In this document: positions 35,982 through 45,210 of the stretch, in pieces
How positions within the stretch are numbered: position 1 is the first letter of the stretch
Layout of the letters: the number at the start of each line of letters is the position of its first letter
Source of the DNA: Paraglaciecola hydrolytica
Lineage (GTDB): Bacteria > Pseudomonadota > Gammaproteobacteria > Enterobacterales > Alteromonadaceae
Length of the DNA: 64,000 bases
Direction of reading: 5' to 3'
Assembly (NCBI RefSeq): GCF_001565895.1
Contig: NZ_LSNE01000001.1
Location: forward strand, 62,001-126,000
Program-made: the position numbers and the translations under genes
Notes under the pieces: model-generated
What the model saw: the letters and a program-made list of their open reading frames with translations, nothing else
Told to the model about the DNA's origin: nothing
The model's database searches: none

Positions 35982-37553
35982 ATGAAATATATATTTGACG
36001 ACTATTTACTTGATACCAACACCTTAGAGTTGCGCAAAAATCAGGAACTCGTTGCAACTGAACCGCAAGTATTTAGATTGCTCAAGACCTTGATTGAAAA
36101 TCGTGATGTGGTGCTAAGTAAAGATCAACTGATTGATTTAATTTGGAATGGTCGGCCGATGTCAGACACTGTTGTCTCCAGCAGAATAAAGGTTGCACGT
36201 AAGGCCTTAGGAGATAATGGTAATGATCAGAAATATATTAAAACTATCCATGGAAGAGGATTTCGATTTATAGCTAAAGTCTCCACAGATAATGCTTTAG
36301 AAACCCTATCTAATTCTCCGCTGCCGCATCAGCAAGAGATACCCCCCCTCGAAAATCAAGATACAAAGCCATCAATCATTGTATTGCCTTTTACCAGCAA
36401 TCAATTTTTAGAATCACACGCAATACTGCCAAGTGGATTTGTCATTGACATTATTCTTGGGTTATCAAGGTTACGCTGGATGAGAGTCATTTCGCAAGCC
36501 ACCTCGTTTCAATTTGGTTCGGACTCAAAGAACGAAAACATCGTCTCTCAAACTGGTGCAAAATACTGTTTAATGGGTTATTTGGAATGTTCAAACAACA
36601 CATTAGTTTTAAATGTTGAGCTAAGTAATATTGCAACTAACGATGTGATTTGGATGGAACGTTTACAAGGTAAACTAGATGAAATACACGAATTAAGAAC
36701 CAGTATTGTCAATCAAGTAGTCGCTATGTTGGAAGTGCAAATCTCATCTACTGAAGCTTTAAGGGCACAACTAAAAGACCCTGAAAACCTTGATGCTTGG
36801 TCTGCATATCATCTCGCCATGGCCCATCTATATCGATTTACTGCTTTAGATAACAAAAAAGCAGAGGCTTTGTTTAGCAGCGCTATCGTTAAAGAACCTT
36901 CGTTTGCCAGAGCACACGCTGGTTTGTCATTTTGCCATTTTCAGAATGCATTTAATCGCTATCCAGGTATTGATATTGCTGTGGCAGCAATTGCTGCCAA
37001 AAGAAGTGCCGAGCGAAGTATTGAACTGGATCCCCTAGATGCATTTGCGAATTTTGCTATGGGACGATGTTATTGGTTAATAGGCTCGCCTGAAGATAGT
37101 TTGTCTTGGTTAGAGCGTTCGTTAGCCGTTAATCCAAATTTTGCACAAGCATATTATGCCCATGGATTAGCATCGCTTATGTCGAACGATGATAGTGCTA
37201 GTACAGGCCACCAAGATGCCTCTTCGGCAATTGAACTCAGTCCACTCGACCCGCTTTTATATGGTTTTTATGGGGTGCGAGCTTGGTCATACATTGCTGC
37301 TGGCGATTACGAGTCAGCCCGTATTTGGACCAATAAAGCCGCGCGACAACCCGGTGCACTGATGATGATGGACGTTATGGCATGTATTGGTAGCTCACTC
37401 GCTGGATATAAAGAAGAGGCTGCAAGTTGGGCCGCAAGAGCGAAAAAAAGAAACCCGAATTTGACCTCAGATTACTTTTTCAGAGCCTTGCCTTTTAATC
37501 CAGGGGCAATGCGAGACAAAATCACCTTAGCTCTGAAAGCTCATAATCTATAA
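35982..37553 (+). CDS. Winged-helix (OmpR-type) regulator with TolB-like and TPR regions
   Basis: 523 residues. An N-terminal trans_reg_C DNA-binding domain (about 1-100; RKNQELVATEPQVFRLLKTL and KYIKTIHGRGFRF) is followed by a TolB/FlgO-like segment (IIVLPFTSNQ, YCLMGYLE, about 120-245) and C-terminal TPR-like repeats (about 265-500). No transmembrane helix, unlike CadC. Proteins of this layout are presumed one-component regulators, and the sensed signal is not known. It lies 199 bases after the hydrolase on the same strand and could regulate the efflux unit. Confidence 0.85.
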   Translation: MKYIFDDYLLDTNTLELRKNQELVATEPQVFRLLKTLIENRDVVLSKDQLIDLIWNGRPMSDTVVSSRIKVARKALGDNGNDQKYIKTIHGRGFRFIAKVSTDNALETLSNSPLPHQQEIPPLENQDTKPSIIVLPFTSNQFLESHAILPSGFVIDIILGLSRLRWMRVISQATSFQFGSDSKNENIVSQTGAKYCLMGYLECSNNTLVLNVELSNIATNDVIWMERLQGKLDEIHELRTSIVNQVVAMLEVQISSTEALRAQLKDPENLDAWSAYHLAMAHLYRFTALDNKKAEALFSSAIVKEPSFARAHAGLSFCHFQNAFNRYPGIDIAVAAIAAKRSAERSIELDPLDAFANFAMGRCYWLIGSPEDSLSWLERSLAVNPNFAQAYYAHGLASLMSNDDSASTGHQDASSAIELSPLDPLLYGFYGVRAWSYIAAGDYESARIWTNKAARQPGALMMMDVMACIGSSLAGYKEEAASWAARAKKRNPNLTSDYFFRALPFNPGAMRDKITLALKAHNL

Positions 37554-37725
37554 CAAATCTAAGTAAATCAACACTTAAGCTCAACATTTTCAGCAGAACT
37601 GATAGCACCTTTGACGAAATTGGAATGAGCAACATTTTGAGCAGGTTGTCCACATCTGGCAGTCCCATACAACGCAAATATCGGTTTATAACGTGCACTT
37701 ATTTTGCTGCTTCCTTTTATTCGGC

Positions 37726-38775
37726 TCATGGGCGTTTAGCTTGAATGACGATATTGAAAGGCGTTTCTGCGATTTTGGTTATATCAACGAAACCGGCTTC
37801 TTCTAAAACTTTTGACAATTGCCATTGACCGGCTTGAGCTCCAAGGGCAATACCAACATCTTGTGAGAGCGAACATGGCGTGCAAACAGCTGTGGACGCT
37901 GCATAATATAACCTGCTGATAGGATTTATATTATCTTCCACATTATTGCCGGCTGCGGGCTCAACCAGCAATAAACTGGCGCCGGGTTTCAGCGCTTTAA
38001 GTGCATGTTTGGCCGCACCCACAGGATCCCCCATATCGTGTAAGCAGTCCATGAAACAAATCAAGTCAAACCCTATTGTTGGGTAAGATTTCGCATCAAT
38101 AATTTCAAATACAGTATTGGATTTTGCGGGCTCACTAGCGATTCTAACTAAAGCCGTCTTTATCGATTCAGCGTGGTTATCAAAGCCATAAAATTTTGAC
38201 TTAGGAAACGCGTTTGCCATCACTATGGTTGACGCACCATGACCACAACCAATATCTGCGACCAATGCTCCTTGCTCTAACTGTTTGCTTACTCCGTCCA
38301 TAGCGGCTATCCAGTCATTAACTAAAAACGATTTATATCCGGGTCTAAAAAGCGCTTCACTGCCACAAAATAATTTGTGGTTATGCGCTCCCCATGTGAT
38401 ACCTTTTCCAGTCTGGAACACTTTTATCAGCATTTCCTCATCGTGCCAAAGTGAAGCCGCAACCTCGAGTGCGGGCAGAAGAAATACAGGACTCTCCTGG
38501 TCAACTAATACGGGTACATGAGCATCAGGCAACTCATAAGATTGATTGTTTTTATCGTATGTCAGGTATTTTCCAGCGACCTGATTGTTTAACCATTCTC
38601 GAACATAACGCTCTGCTAATCCTAGTTTTTGTGACAGTTCAGTGGACGTTAACGGCCCGGCAAACGCCATTGCCTTATAGAGCCCCAACTTATTACCTAT
38701 GCTGGTCATTACGCCAGAAAGGGTGGCGCTTACATCAGTTATTACCTGTTCGGCAAACTCTTCAGTGGTGTACAT
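37726..38775 (-). CDS. SAM-dependent methyltransferase with N-terminal winged helix (Rv2258c-like)
   Basis: 349 residues. An N-terminal helical or winged-helix dimerisation domain (about 1-100; LTSTELSQKLGLAERYVREWL) is followed by a class I Rossmann methyltransferase with motif I VADIGCGHGAS (about 171-181), motif II FDN and a post-motif DCLHDMGDP. Resembles the Rv2258c group of small-molecule methyltransferases; the substrate is unknown. Monocistronic on the minus strand. Confidence 0.85.
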   Translation of the reverse strand: MYTTEEFAEQVITDVSATLSGVMTSIGNKLGLYKAMAFAGPLTSTELSQKLGLAERYVREWLNNQVAGKYLTYDKNNQSYELPDAHVPVLVDQESPVFLLPALEVAASLWHDEEMLIKVFQTGKGITWGAHNHKLFCGSEALFRPGYKSFLVNDWIAAMDGVSKQLEQGALVADIGCGHGASTIVMANAFPKSKFYGFDNHAESIKTALVRIASEPAKSNTVFEIIDAKSYPTIGFDLICFMDCLHDMGDPVGAAKHALKALKPGASLLLVEPAAGNNVEDNINPISRLYYAASTAVCTPCSLSQDVGIALGAQAGQWQLSKVLEEAGFVDITKIAETPFNIVIQAKRP

Positions 38776-38978
38776 AATTAGTGTTCTCTATTGTGTAAAT
38801 TTCGACTTGCTTCAGCAAGATATCCAAAAAAGATACGGGCTGTGAACGTTTCAGAAGCTAAGCTTAGGACTAAATAAATATTGAAACTTGAAGAAAACGC
38901 GATCATTTCATACAGACTTTAAAAATTATGCTCTATCTTTGAACGAAATTGGGCTCGTTCTAGTTAAAAACAATCTCG

Positions 38979-39395
38979 TTAAATGGATTCTGAATAGGCC
39001 GCATCACACATCACTGTTTGCAGGGTGAGGTATGCAGCTGTCCACGCTTCTTTAACATCAGGTGTAAATGCCTCACTTAATCCTTGTTCTAGCGTCCATA
39101 AAAGTGACTCGCCAACTGCGCCGTACATATCTGCAGTCACGCCATAGTCAACATGGCGTTTGCCTAATGCTTTTACCGTTGGTAAGAGTGTATCAAGGTT
39201 AGACAGACCACTCACAACAACACTCAACATCTTCATTAATTTAGTGCCTTGCACTTTGATGTCTCCCGTGAAAAGAGGCTTTAGGTCAGGGCTTATGGTA
39301 AATAATCTTCCATAAAACAATTCCGCGGCTTCTGAGGCAATAGGAACAACTTTTTTAAAACTCTCTTGTACTAATTTAATTTGGTCTGGATTCAT
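38979..39395 (-). CDS. Globin-family haem protein
   Basis: About 138 residues from ATG 39395 (MNPDQIKLVQESFKKV), which has GTGAGAG upstream; an earlier start at 39428 is possible. Single-domain globin: LFYGRLFTISPDLKPLF is the CD region and the proximal His is in GKRHVDYGV. The Gln of DIKVQGTKL is in the distal region. No reductase domain, so not a flavohaemoglobin. Roles may be NO or O2 handling; it faces the oxidative-stress-like operon that starts at 39868. Confidence 0.88.
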   Translation of the reverse strand: MNPDQIKLVQESFKKVVPIASEAAELFYGRLFTISPDLKPLFTGDIKVQGTKLMKMLSVVVSGLSNLDTLLPTVKALGKRHVDYGVTADMYGAVGESLLWTLEQGLSEAFTPDVKEAWTAAYLTLQTVMCDAAYSESI

Positions 39396-39756
39396 TTTGA
39401 TAGCTCTCACTCTTTGCTCGTTAATCATAACGGCTTACATCTCAATCTTTTGTAATGGCGCCGTTTGTGGCTCTAGTTTGAAGTCTGGACAAGGTCAAAC
39501 CAGAGGGCAGATTAAGCGGAAATGAGCATTGAGACTTGATAAAAGCTTGATTATTTCATGAATATTAGTGGTTCTCTCATTGGCGAGAGTTAATGCAATC
39601 AGACTATGTTAGTTGTTGATTTGCAGCGATGATTAAGCCAAATCAACTAAAAAATGCTGCTGGCATTAGTTACCTTTTTATCAATAAACCTCCTTATTAA
39701 AAATAAAAAGCAGCTTAATGTATTGATTTAATTGATATTTATAAATAGTCAAATAA

Positions 39757-39842
39757 TCGTCATGAAATCGTCAACCATTCGTCACGACATTTATCAGTCA
39801 TTCCGCAATGATGTACATCGAACAGCGACAATTCTGTCGTCA
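39757..39842 (+). promoter_or_regulatory. Phased TCGTCA repeats upstream of the OsmC operon
   Basis: TCGTCA occurs at 39757, 39768 and 39779, spaced exactly 11 bases (one helical turn), and again at 39837. The last copy overlaps the hairpin CGACA-ATTC-TGTCG (39826-39839). Such in-phase repeats usually mark activator binding. The rest of the 472-base spacer (39396-39867) is AT-rich with no other clear feature. Confidence 0.5.
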
Positions 39843-39867
39843 TCCTCAATATGAATAGGAAAACATC

Positions 39868-40431
39868 ATGAATAACGTAACGGTCGATTTTACCAACGGC
39901 GTAAATGTAGAAGCATTACTTGGAGCACGCGAAGCTTTTACGGCGGCACCAGAAGCAGCACAGTTTGTTTGGCGTGCACAGAGCACCTGGAAAAAAGGGA
40001 CACATACTCAGACTAGTGTGCAAAAATTTTTTGGTCTTGGCCAAGAGCAAAGTCACCGTCAAGTCTTTTCATATGACACCGATCATCCTGAAATCTTCGC
40101 GTCTGAAGACATCGGTTCAACACCTACAGAAATGGTATTGGTTGGTCTTGCCGGTTGTCTAACCGCGGGTATTGCTACCGTCGCTGAACACAGAAAAATC
40201 CAACTTCACTCAGTAACCGCCGCTATCGAAGCGCCGATAAATTTACAAGGTATTCTGGGAGTCGATTCTGATATTCGCAACGGATTCAGCAGTATCACGG
40301 TGAAATACACCATTGATGCTGATGCCTCAGAAGATGAGATTGCAGCGTTAGTCGCTCAATCACAAAAGCGTTCAGCCGTGTTCGATACAATCACCAACCC
40401 AACTAACGTACACGTTCTAGTTAACTCGTGA
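39868..40431 (+). CDS. OsmC-like protein
   Basis: 187 residues. OsmC/Ohr fold with the first active-site Cys in LAGCLTAGIA (about residue 97) and EHRKIQLHSVTAAIEA after it. The second Cys, normally in a C-P motif of the last helix, is replaced (QKRSAVFDTITNP), so classic two-Cys peroxide reduction seems impossible; a YhfA-like or sulfur-transfer role is conceivable. First gene of a four-gene operon; its stop overlaps the next start by 4 bp. Confidence 0.82.
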   Translation: MNNVTVDFTNGVNVEALLGAREAFTAAPEAAQFVWRAQSTWKKGTHTQTSVQKFFGLGQEQSHRQVFSYDTDHPEIFASEDIGSTPTEMVLVGLAGCLTAGIATVAEHRKIQLHSVTAAIEAPINLQGILGVDSDIRNGFSSITVKYTIDADASEDEIAALVAQSQKRSAVFDTITNPTNVHVLVNS

Positions 40432-41690
40432 ACCAAGTCGAAAACATCGCAGCTCAACATTCCAGCATACTAGACGTTTGTGTTATAGGTGCTGGTCATT
40501 CTGGGTTAGCGGTGAGCCACCTACTGAGTAAGCAAGGTTTGCGTCACCTCGTGATGGAACGGGGTGACGTAGCGCAAGCTTGGCGGGACCGAAAATGGGA
40601 CTCTCTTCGGCTATTGACCACAAATCAGCAGACGCGCTTACCGGAGTTTGCTTATAAGGGAAGCGACCCCCATGGCTTCATGAAGGCCGCAGAATTGGTC
40701 GCGTTTCTTGAAGGTTTTGCACAGCATTCACAGACACCTTTGTTGACTAATACTAAAGTCACTAAGGTACGTAAGGATGGCGAGTTGTATTCTATCTCTT
40801 CCACTAAAGGAGATTGGCAAGCGCGAGCAGTAATAGTGGCATCTGGCGCTTGTGCTCGACCCAAAGTACCTGCTATTTCAAGAGAGTTTCCTGCATCCGT
40901 TACACAACTTACTCCTTTGGAATATCGTTCTCCAGCGCAGATTCAAGAGGGTAGAGTACTAGTGGTTGGAGCATCCGCCACTGGGTTACAATTTGCTGAC
41001 GAACTCAAACGAGCTGGACGAGACGTCACCCTTGCCGTGGGTGAGCATGTGCGCATGCCACGAAATTACCGTGGTCGAGATATCACTGAATGGCTCTCGC
41101 TCACGGGTATTTATGATCAACGCTACAATGAGATTGACGATATCGCCCGTGGTCGTAACATCCCTTCACCACAACTAGTGGGTAATGCACACAAAGCAAT
41201 ACTCGACCTTAATAGCTTAACCGATATTGACGTGCAGCTAACCGGGCGACTGATGGGTATTAATAATGGGGTTGCGCAGTTTTCGGGTTCTTTGAAAAAT
41301 GTCTGCATGTTGGCTGACCTCAAGATGCGGCGTTTGTTGGGCAGCATTGATGACTATATCGATGCCAAGCTACAAGGTAAGGCACCGCCAGCCGAGACAT
41401 TCGCTGATACTCGAATCAGTGATTCACCAGCAACAACACTTTGTTTTGCGCGCAATGCAATTAATACTGTGATCTGGGCAACCGGTTACCGACCGGATCT
41501 CCCTTGGCTAGAGTTGCCAGTGTTTGATCATAAGGGCCAAGTGAAACACGACGGAGGTGTTGCGCCAGAACCCGGACTTTACTTTATGGGCCTGCCGCTA
41601 ATGCGGCGTCGTAAGTCCAGTTACATCATGGGGGTCGAAGACGACGCTCGTGATATTACTAATCACTTAGCCAGTTATCTGGCCAACTAA
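40428..41690 (+). CDS. Flavin-containing monooxygenase-like NAD(P)/FAD oxidoreductase
   Basis: 420 residues, GTG start overlapping the OsmC stop (GTGA). Two dinucleotide-binding motifs: GAGHSGLAVSHLL (FAD, about 21) and GASATGLQFADEL (NADPH, about 183), plus the C-terminal ATGYRPDLPW. Typical of group B flavoprotein monooxygenases (FMO, YUCCA or Baeyer-Villiger relatives), which oxygenate S, N or C atoms. Operon partner of a cysteine-synthase::glutaredoxin fusion, hinting at an organosulfur or electrophile substrate. Substrate not known. Confidence 0.85.
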   Translation: MNQVENIAAQHSSILDVCVIGAGHSGLAVSHLLSKQGLRHLVMERGDVAQAWRDRKWDSLRLLTTNQQTRLPEFAYKGSDPHGFMKAAELVAFLEGFAQHSQTPLLTNTKVTKVRKDGELYSISSTKGDWQARAVIVASGACARPKVPAISREFPASVTQLTPLEYRSPAQIQEGRVLVVGASATGLQFADELKRAGRDVTLAVGEHVRMPRNYRGRDITEWLSLTGIYDQRYNEIDDIARGRNIPSPQLVGNAHKAILDLNSLTDIDVQLTGRLMGINNGVAQFSGSLKNVCMLADLKMRRLLGSIDDYIDAKLQGKAPPAETFADTRISDSPATTLCFARNAINTVIWATGYRPDLPWLELPVFDHKGQVKHDGGVAPEPGLYFMGLPLMRRRKSSYIMGVEDDARDITNHLASYLAN

Positions 41691-41704
41691 TCAAGGAGAG
41701 CAAG

Positions 41705-43198
41705 ATGGCTCGTTACGAAACGGTGTTAGATACCATTGGCAATACACCAATTATAAAACTTCAGAAACTGGCACCTGAAGGCGTCAATGTATATTGCAAA
41801 GTCGAATCATTTAATCCGATGGGCTCGGTTAAAGACAGAATGGCGCTTGCTATCATAGAGAAGGCAGAACAAACAGGTACATTGCGTCCAGGACAAACCG
41901 TAATTGAATCCACGAGCGGTAATACTGGTATTGGTTTGGCCATGGTTTGTGCGCAAAAAGGCTACCCCTTGGTCATTACAATGAGCGAAAGTAGTAGTGT
42001 TGAACGACGCAAGCTTATGCGTTTTTTAGGCGCCAGGGTGGTATTAACGCCAGCCTCTGAAAAAGGCTCCGGTATGCTCAAAAAAGCCATTGAACTTGCA
42101 GAATTACATGGCTACTTCCTTTGCCGACAGTTTGACAACGACGCTAATCCTGATGTCCATACACGCACCACAGCCGCTGAAATTTTGGCTGATTTTGCAG
42201 GAGAGAAAATAGACTACTTTGTATCCGGCTTCGGCACCGGTGGCACGTTATTAGGGATTTCTCGAAGGTTAAAACAAGCGGATAAGACAACCAAGATCGT
42301 TGCTGTAGAACCTGATAATTCGCAGATGTTGGCTAGCGGAATTGCTCAAGCTCGAGATCCTAGCGGTAATATTTCAGCGAGTCATCCAAACTTTCGTCCG
42401 CATCTGATGCAAGGTTGGGCACCTGATTTTATATCAAGCTTAATAGAGCGAGCTCAGTCTGAGCAATTGATCGATGAAATAGCCGCCGTCTCTGGCAGCG
42501 AAGCGATGAATTTAGCAAGGCAACTGGCTCAAAAAGAAGGGATCTTTGTTGGCACCAGTGCCGGTGCAACTCTGGCTGGCGCGCTCATCATCGCTAAACG
42601 TTCGGCTCCTGGAACAAACATTGTTTGTATGCTTCCTGATACAGGCGAACGCTACTTATCTACCCCGCTGTTCGATGACATTAGTACAGATATGAATGAA
42701 GAGGAATTGGCGCTATCTCGTTCGACCGCTTCTTGTCGCTTTGATGTTTCAAGCACACCAAGTAAACCAGCCGTCAAAGCAGCGCCTGTTGCTATTGATG
42801 AAGAGGCACGTAAATTTGTTGAAGCAACCGTTGCGAACCATTCTGTGGTGCTGTTTGCTCTTGAATGGTGTGAATTTTGTTGGTCTGCACGCAAACTCTT
42901 CAATCGCTTAGATATTCCATTTAAGAGCATTGATATAGATTCAGTCGCATTTCAGAAAAACGATCAAGGTAGAAAAATTCGAGAAGTACTCGCCCATCAC
43001 ACTGGTGCTGTCACCATCCCACAAATCTATATTGGCGGTAAACATATAGGCGGTTGCACAGATCTCTTTGATGCGGTGGTTGACGGTAGCGCTGAAAAGT
43101 TACTTCGTGAAGCAGGTATCGCTCCTAAAAATGCTGATGGTGTTAATCCTTATGAATTCTTACCAAAGTGGCTGCAACCGCGCTCAATGACTGTTTAA
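41705..43198 (+). CDS. Cysteine synthase-glutaredoxin fusion
   Basis: 497 residues. Residues 1-325 form a fold-type II PLP enzyme of the cysteine synthase/cystathionine beta-synthase family: the PLP Lys lies in MGSVKDR (K43), the substrate loop is ESTSGNTGIG, and the phosphate loop is GFGTGGTLLG. After a linker (about 330-365), residues 366-470 are a glutaredoxin with active site C389-E-F-C392, TIPQIYIGG (cis-Pro) and GGCTDL (glutathione-binding). The fusion suggests PLP chemistry on a thiol or sulfide acceptor coupled to disulfide or glutathione-adduct reduction. It lies 14 bases after the FMO gene. The precise reaction is unknown; beta-cyanoalanine or S-sulfocysteine synthesis are alternatives. 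Confidence 0.9.
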   Translation: MARYETVLDTIGNTPIIKLQKLAPEGVNVYCKVESFNPMGSVKDRMALAIIEKAEQTGTLRPGQTVIESTSGNTGIGLAMVCAQKGYPLVITMSESSSVERRKLMRFLGARVVLTPASEKGSGMLKKAIELAELHGYFLCRQFDNDANPDVHTRTTAAEILADFAGEKIDYFVSGFGTGGTLLGISRRLKQADKTTKIVAVEPDNSQMLASGIAQARDPSGNISASHPNFRPHLMQGWAPDFISSLIERAQSEQLIDEIAAVSGSEAMNLARQLAQKEGIFVGTSAGATLAGALIIAKRSAPGTNIVCMLPDTGERYLSTPLFDDISTDMNEEELALSRSTASCRFDVSSTPSKPAVKAAPVAIDEEARKFVEATVANHSVVLFALEWCEFCWSARKLFNRLDIPFKSIDIDSVAFQKNDQGRKIREVLAHHTGAVTIPQIYIGGKHIGGCTDLFDAVVDGSAEKLLREAGIAPKNADGVNPYEFLPKWLQPRSMTV

Positions 43199-43212
43199 TA
43201 GGAGGTTATACA

Positions 43213-43836
43213 ATGTCATTTATCGATACCGTAAAGGCTTCTGATGCAAAAGAAGATGTCTTGGCCATGTACCAACGAGAAGAAAATCATTGGGGTTATG
43301 TCCCCAATTATGCAAAGTTATTTTGTTATAGACCAGCATTGATGGAACGGTGGGGAAGACTGGTGGCTGAACTTAAACGCCCCGTAGATGGTCGTCGCTA
43401 TGAATTGGTGACGTTTGCGGCAGCCTATGCACTTAAGCATTCATCATGCTCTATGGCACATGGCAATCTCTTAGCGAAAATCATAGGTAAACAAGCCCTT
43501 TTAGCGCTTACCCGTGGTGAGATATCAGGTGACCTTACCGCCGCAGAAATGGCAATTTTCAAATTTTCAGCTGCAGTTGCAAAAGATGCCTCTGCTATCA
43601 CACAGGCCGATGTCACCTTGCTGAAAAACGAATACCAGCTCTGTGATGAGGATATTTTTGACATTGTATCGATTGCCGCAGGGCGTAGTTTTTTTACTAA
43701 GATACTCGATGGACTTGGCTCCCTTCCCGACTCAAGTTTCAATCAGCTTGATAGTGAGTTAATCAGCGCGCTCACAATTGGCCGGCCAATCAGTCAGTTA
43801 TCTGTAGAGCATACAAAAAGCGAAAGGGCTAGTTAA
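43213..43836 (+). CDS. CMD-family protein with single conserved Cys
   Basis: 207 residues from ATG 43213, with GGAGG 7 bases upstream; an in-frame earlier start overlapping the fusion gene is not needed. An all-helical CMD/AhpD-like fold with HSSCSMAHG in place of the usual CxxC-x3-H: only the second Cys and the His remain. Last gene of the OsmC-FMO-CysK::Grx-CMD operon, 14 bases after the fusion gene. Its last 37 codons recur as a diverged remnant at 44605-44727. Function unknown; a decarboxylase or thiol-redox role is possible. Confidence 0.82.
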   Translation: MSFIDTVKASDAKEDVLAMYQREENHWGYVPNYAKLFCYRPALMERWGRLVAELKRPVDGRRYELVTFAAAYALKHSSCSMAHGNLLAKIIGKQALLALTRGEISGDLTAAEMAIFKFSAAVAKDASAITQADVTLLKNEYQLCDEDIFDIVSIAAGRSFFTKILDGLGSLPDSSFNQLDSELISALTIGRPISQLSVEHTKSERAS

Positions 43837-44096
43837 ACTGAAATGAAGCTTAATCTTTAGATACTGTTGCTAACGCTTCAGCAGAATTCTTATTACCCTT
43901 TTTAAATTCGATAACTGCTCTTTAGTGCCGTAATCCTCAAAATTCATGAAATGCTCATGCTTTGGTCAAGTTCCGGTGCGAGATTCATCATAACCTAGGC
44001 TTGTTGTTGGAGGTGATGTCGGCAAACTTTTACACGTAAACATACAGCGTTTTATCAATATTAGTGATGGATTATCTATATAAGGTTTGGAAAAAA

Positions 44097-44630
44097 ATGA
44101 ACAAAAAAATGAAAAATATAATTGCTGCTTTAATGTTGACCCTGTGGGGCGGAACGGCACAAGCGTCGCTTATTTTTGACTTCTCATTTACTAACTCAGT
44201 TAATAATGGTGGCGGAATAGTAACTGGCGAAATATTAGGGCTACTTGACAACGCTACCGGATCTGCAACCAGTGTTCGGGTCCTTAGCAACTCCTCAGGT
44301 TTTGGTATCGGTGAGTACATAGGAAGTCCTGGTTTGAACGTGTTTACGGTTTTTGCCGGTGAACTTATTAGTTTTGACTTTGTTAGCTTTGGCATCAATA
44401 ACCTGCCTCCAGCTGTTACAGATAGCACGCTAAAGTTAACATTTAATTCAGATAATATTTTGGGTATTGCGGGGCTTGCAAATTTTGATAATCGAGTAGG
44501 TTTAGCAGATTTCAGGCAAACTGGATTCAGTGTTGTTCAAAGGAGCGTCCCCGAACCTGGTATGTTTATTTTGTTGTCGTTTGGAATTGCAGGCTTGTTA
44601 TTCTCCCGACTCAAGTTTCAAAAAGCGTGA
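44097..44630 (+). CDS. PEP-CTERM sorting-domain protein
   Basis: 177 residues from ATG 44097 (MNKKMKNIIAALML, signal peptide cleaved near AQA-SL). A beta-rich Asn/Ser/Gly middle of unknown function is followed by VPEPGM, a hydrophobic helix and the basic tail SRLKFQKA, i.e. a PEP-CTERM exosortase signal. The tail is encoded by DNA that is also the start of the CMD-gene remnant in another frame (44605 on), so the sorting signal was completed by, or created at, that junction. Confidence 0.78.
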   Translation: MNKKMKNIIAALMLTLWGGTAQASLIFDFSFTNSVNNGGGIVTGEILGLLDNATGSATSVRVLSNSSGFGIGEYIGSPGLNVFTVFAGELISFDFVSFGINNLPPAVTDSTLKLTFNSDNILGIAGLANFDNRVGLADFRQTGFSVVQRSVPEPGMFILLSFGIAGLLFSRLKFQKA

Positions 44631-44727
44631 TCAAGAGTTTATAACCGCGCTCACATTTGGCTGGCCAATTAGTCAGTCAGTTGTGGAACACACTGCAGGG
44701 AAAGAGGTAGCCGTTAAGTTGTTATAA
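44605..44727 (+). pseudogene. Remnant of the 3' end of a CMD-family gene
   Basis: CCCGACTCAAGTTTCAA (44605-44621) is identical to 43726-43742 inside the CMD gene. The following codons (RDQEFITALTFGWPISQSVVEHT, interrupted here: RDQEF, ITALTFGWPISQ, VVEHT) parallel its C-terminus (LDSEL, ISALTIGRPISQ, SVEHT) and end at their own stop. No start or 5' part exists, so it is a displaced or duplicated 3' end. Confidence 0.85.
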
Positions 44728-45210
44728 TATCGATTATGATGATTAAACCCACATCAACTATCAGTCATTTAATGTGTAGCGGGCGGCATGACAGTGTGTA
44801 TTTTTATTGGCTTGTATTTTGAAGAAAAAGTCTTAATCCACGAATTCGAAACTACATATCATAAGTACAAACTCTAAGTGGGTAAGGTCATTCCATTTAT
44901 TTGACAACTAGGATTGGGTCAATTGATTAAGTTGGCTCAATCCATCAATCAGCTTAAATAGTCAACCTAACGCTGATGGCTTTTGTTTTCCTTTACATCC
45001 TTTAAAGATCTATGCACCTCACCAATTTATGCATGTCATGCGGCCCGAATATTAAAAGCAAAATTCAGCAAATCATCAGACTTTCTTCAAGTTCGGATAG
45101 AAGCAATTTATTAAGCTTTATGAAAAATTCGAGGTCGAAAAATACACTGCCTTGGAGCACAAAACACCAAATAGTTAAATAATTTATCTTAGATTTAAGG
45201 AGATTTTTAA
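44728..45210. other. Gene-free spacer
   Basis: 483 AT-rich bases between the CMD remnant and the nitronate monooxygenase gene. I see no gene, RNA or clear palindrome; a ribosome-binding site (AAGGAG) precedes the next ATG. The piece around 45066-45096 faintly resembles 29318-29350 upstream of the first PEP-CTERM region. Confidence 0.4.

Noticed and set aside
44530-44727. 65-codon frame overlapping the PEP-CTERM end as a separate gene
   Set aside because: Its first part is the PEP-CTERM gene in another frame; only the last part is meaningful, as a CMD-gene remnant.
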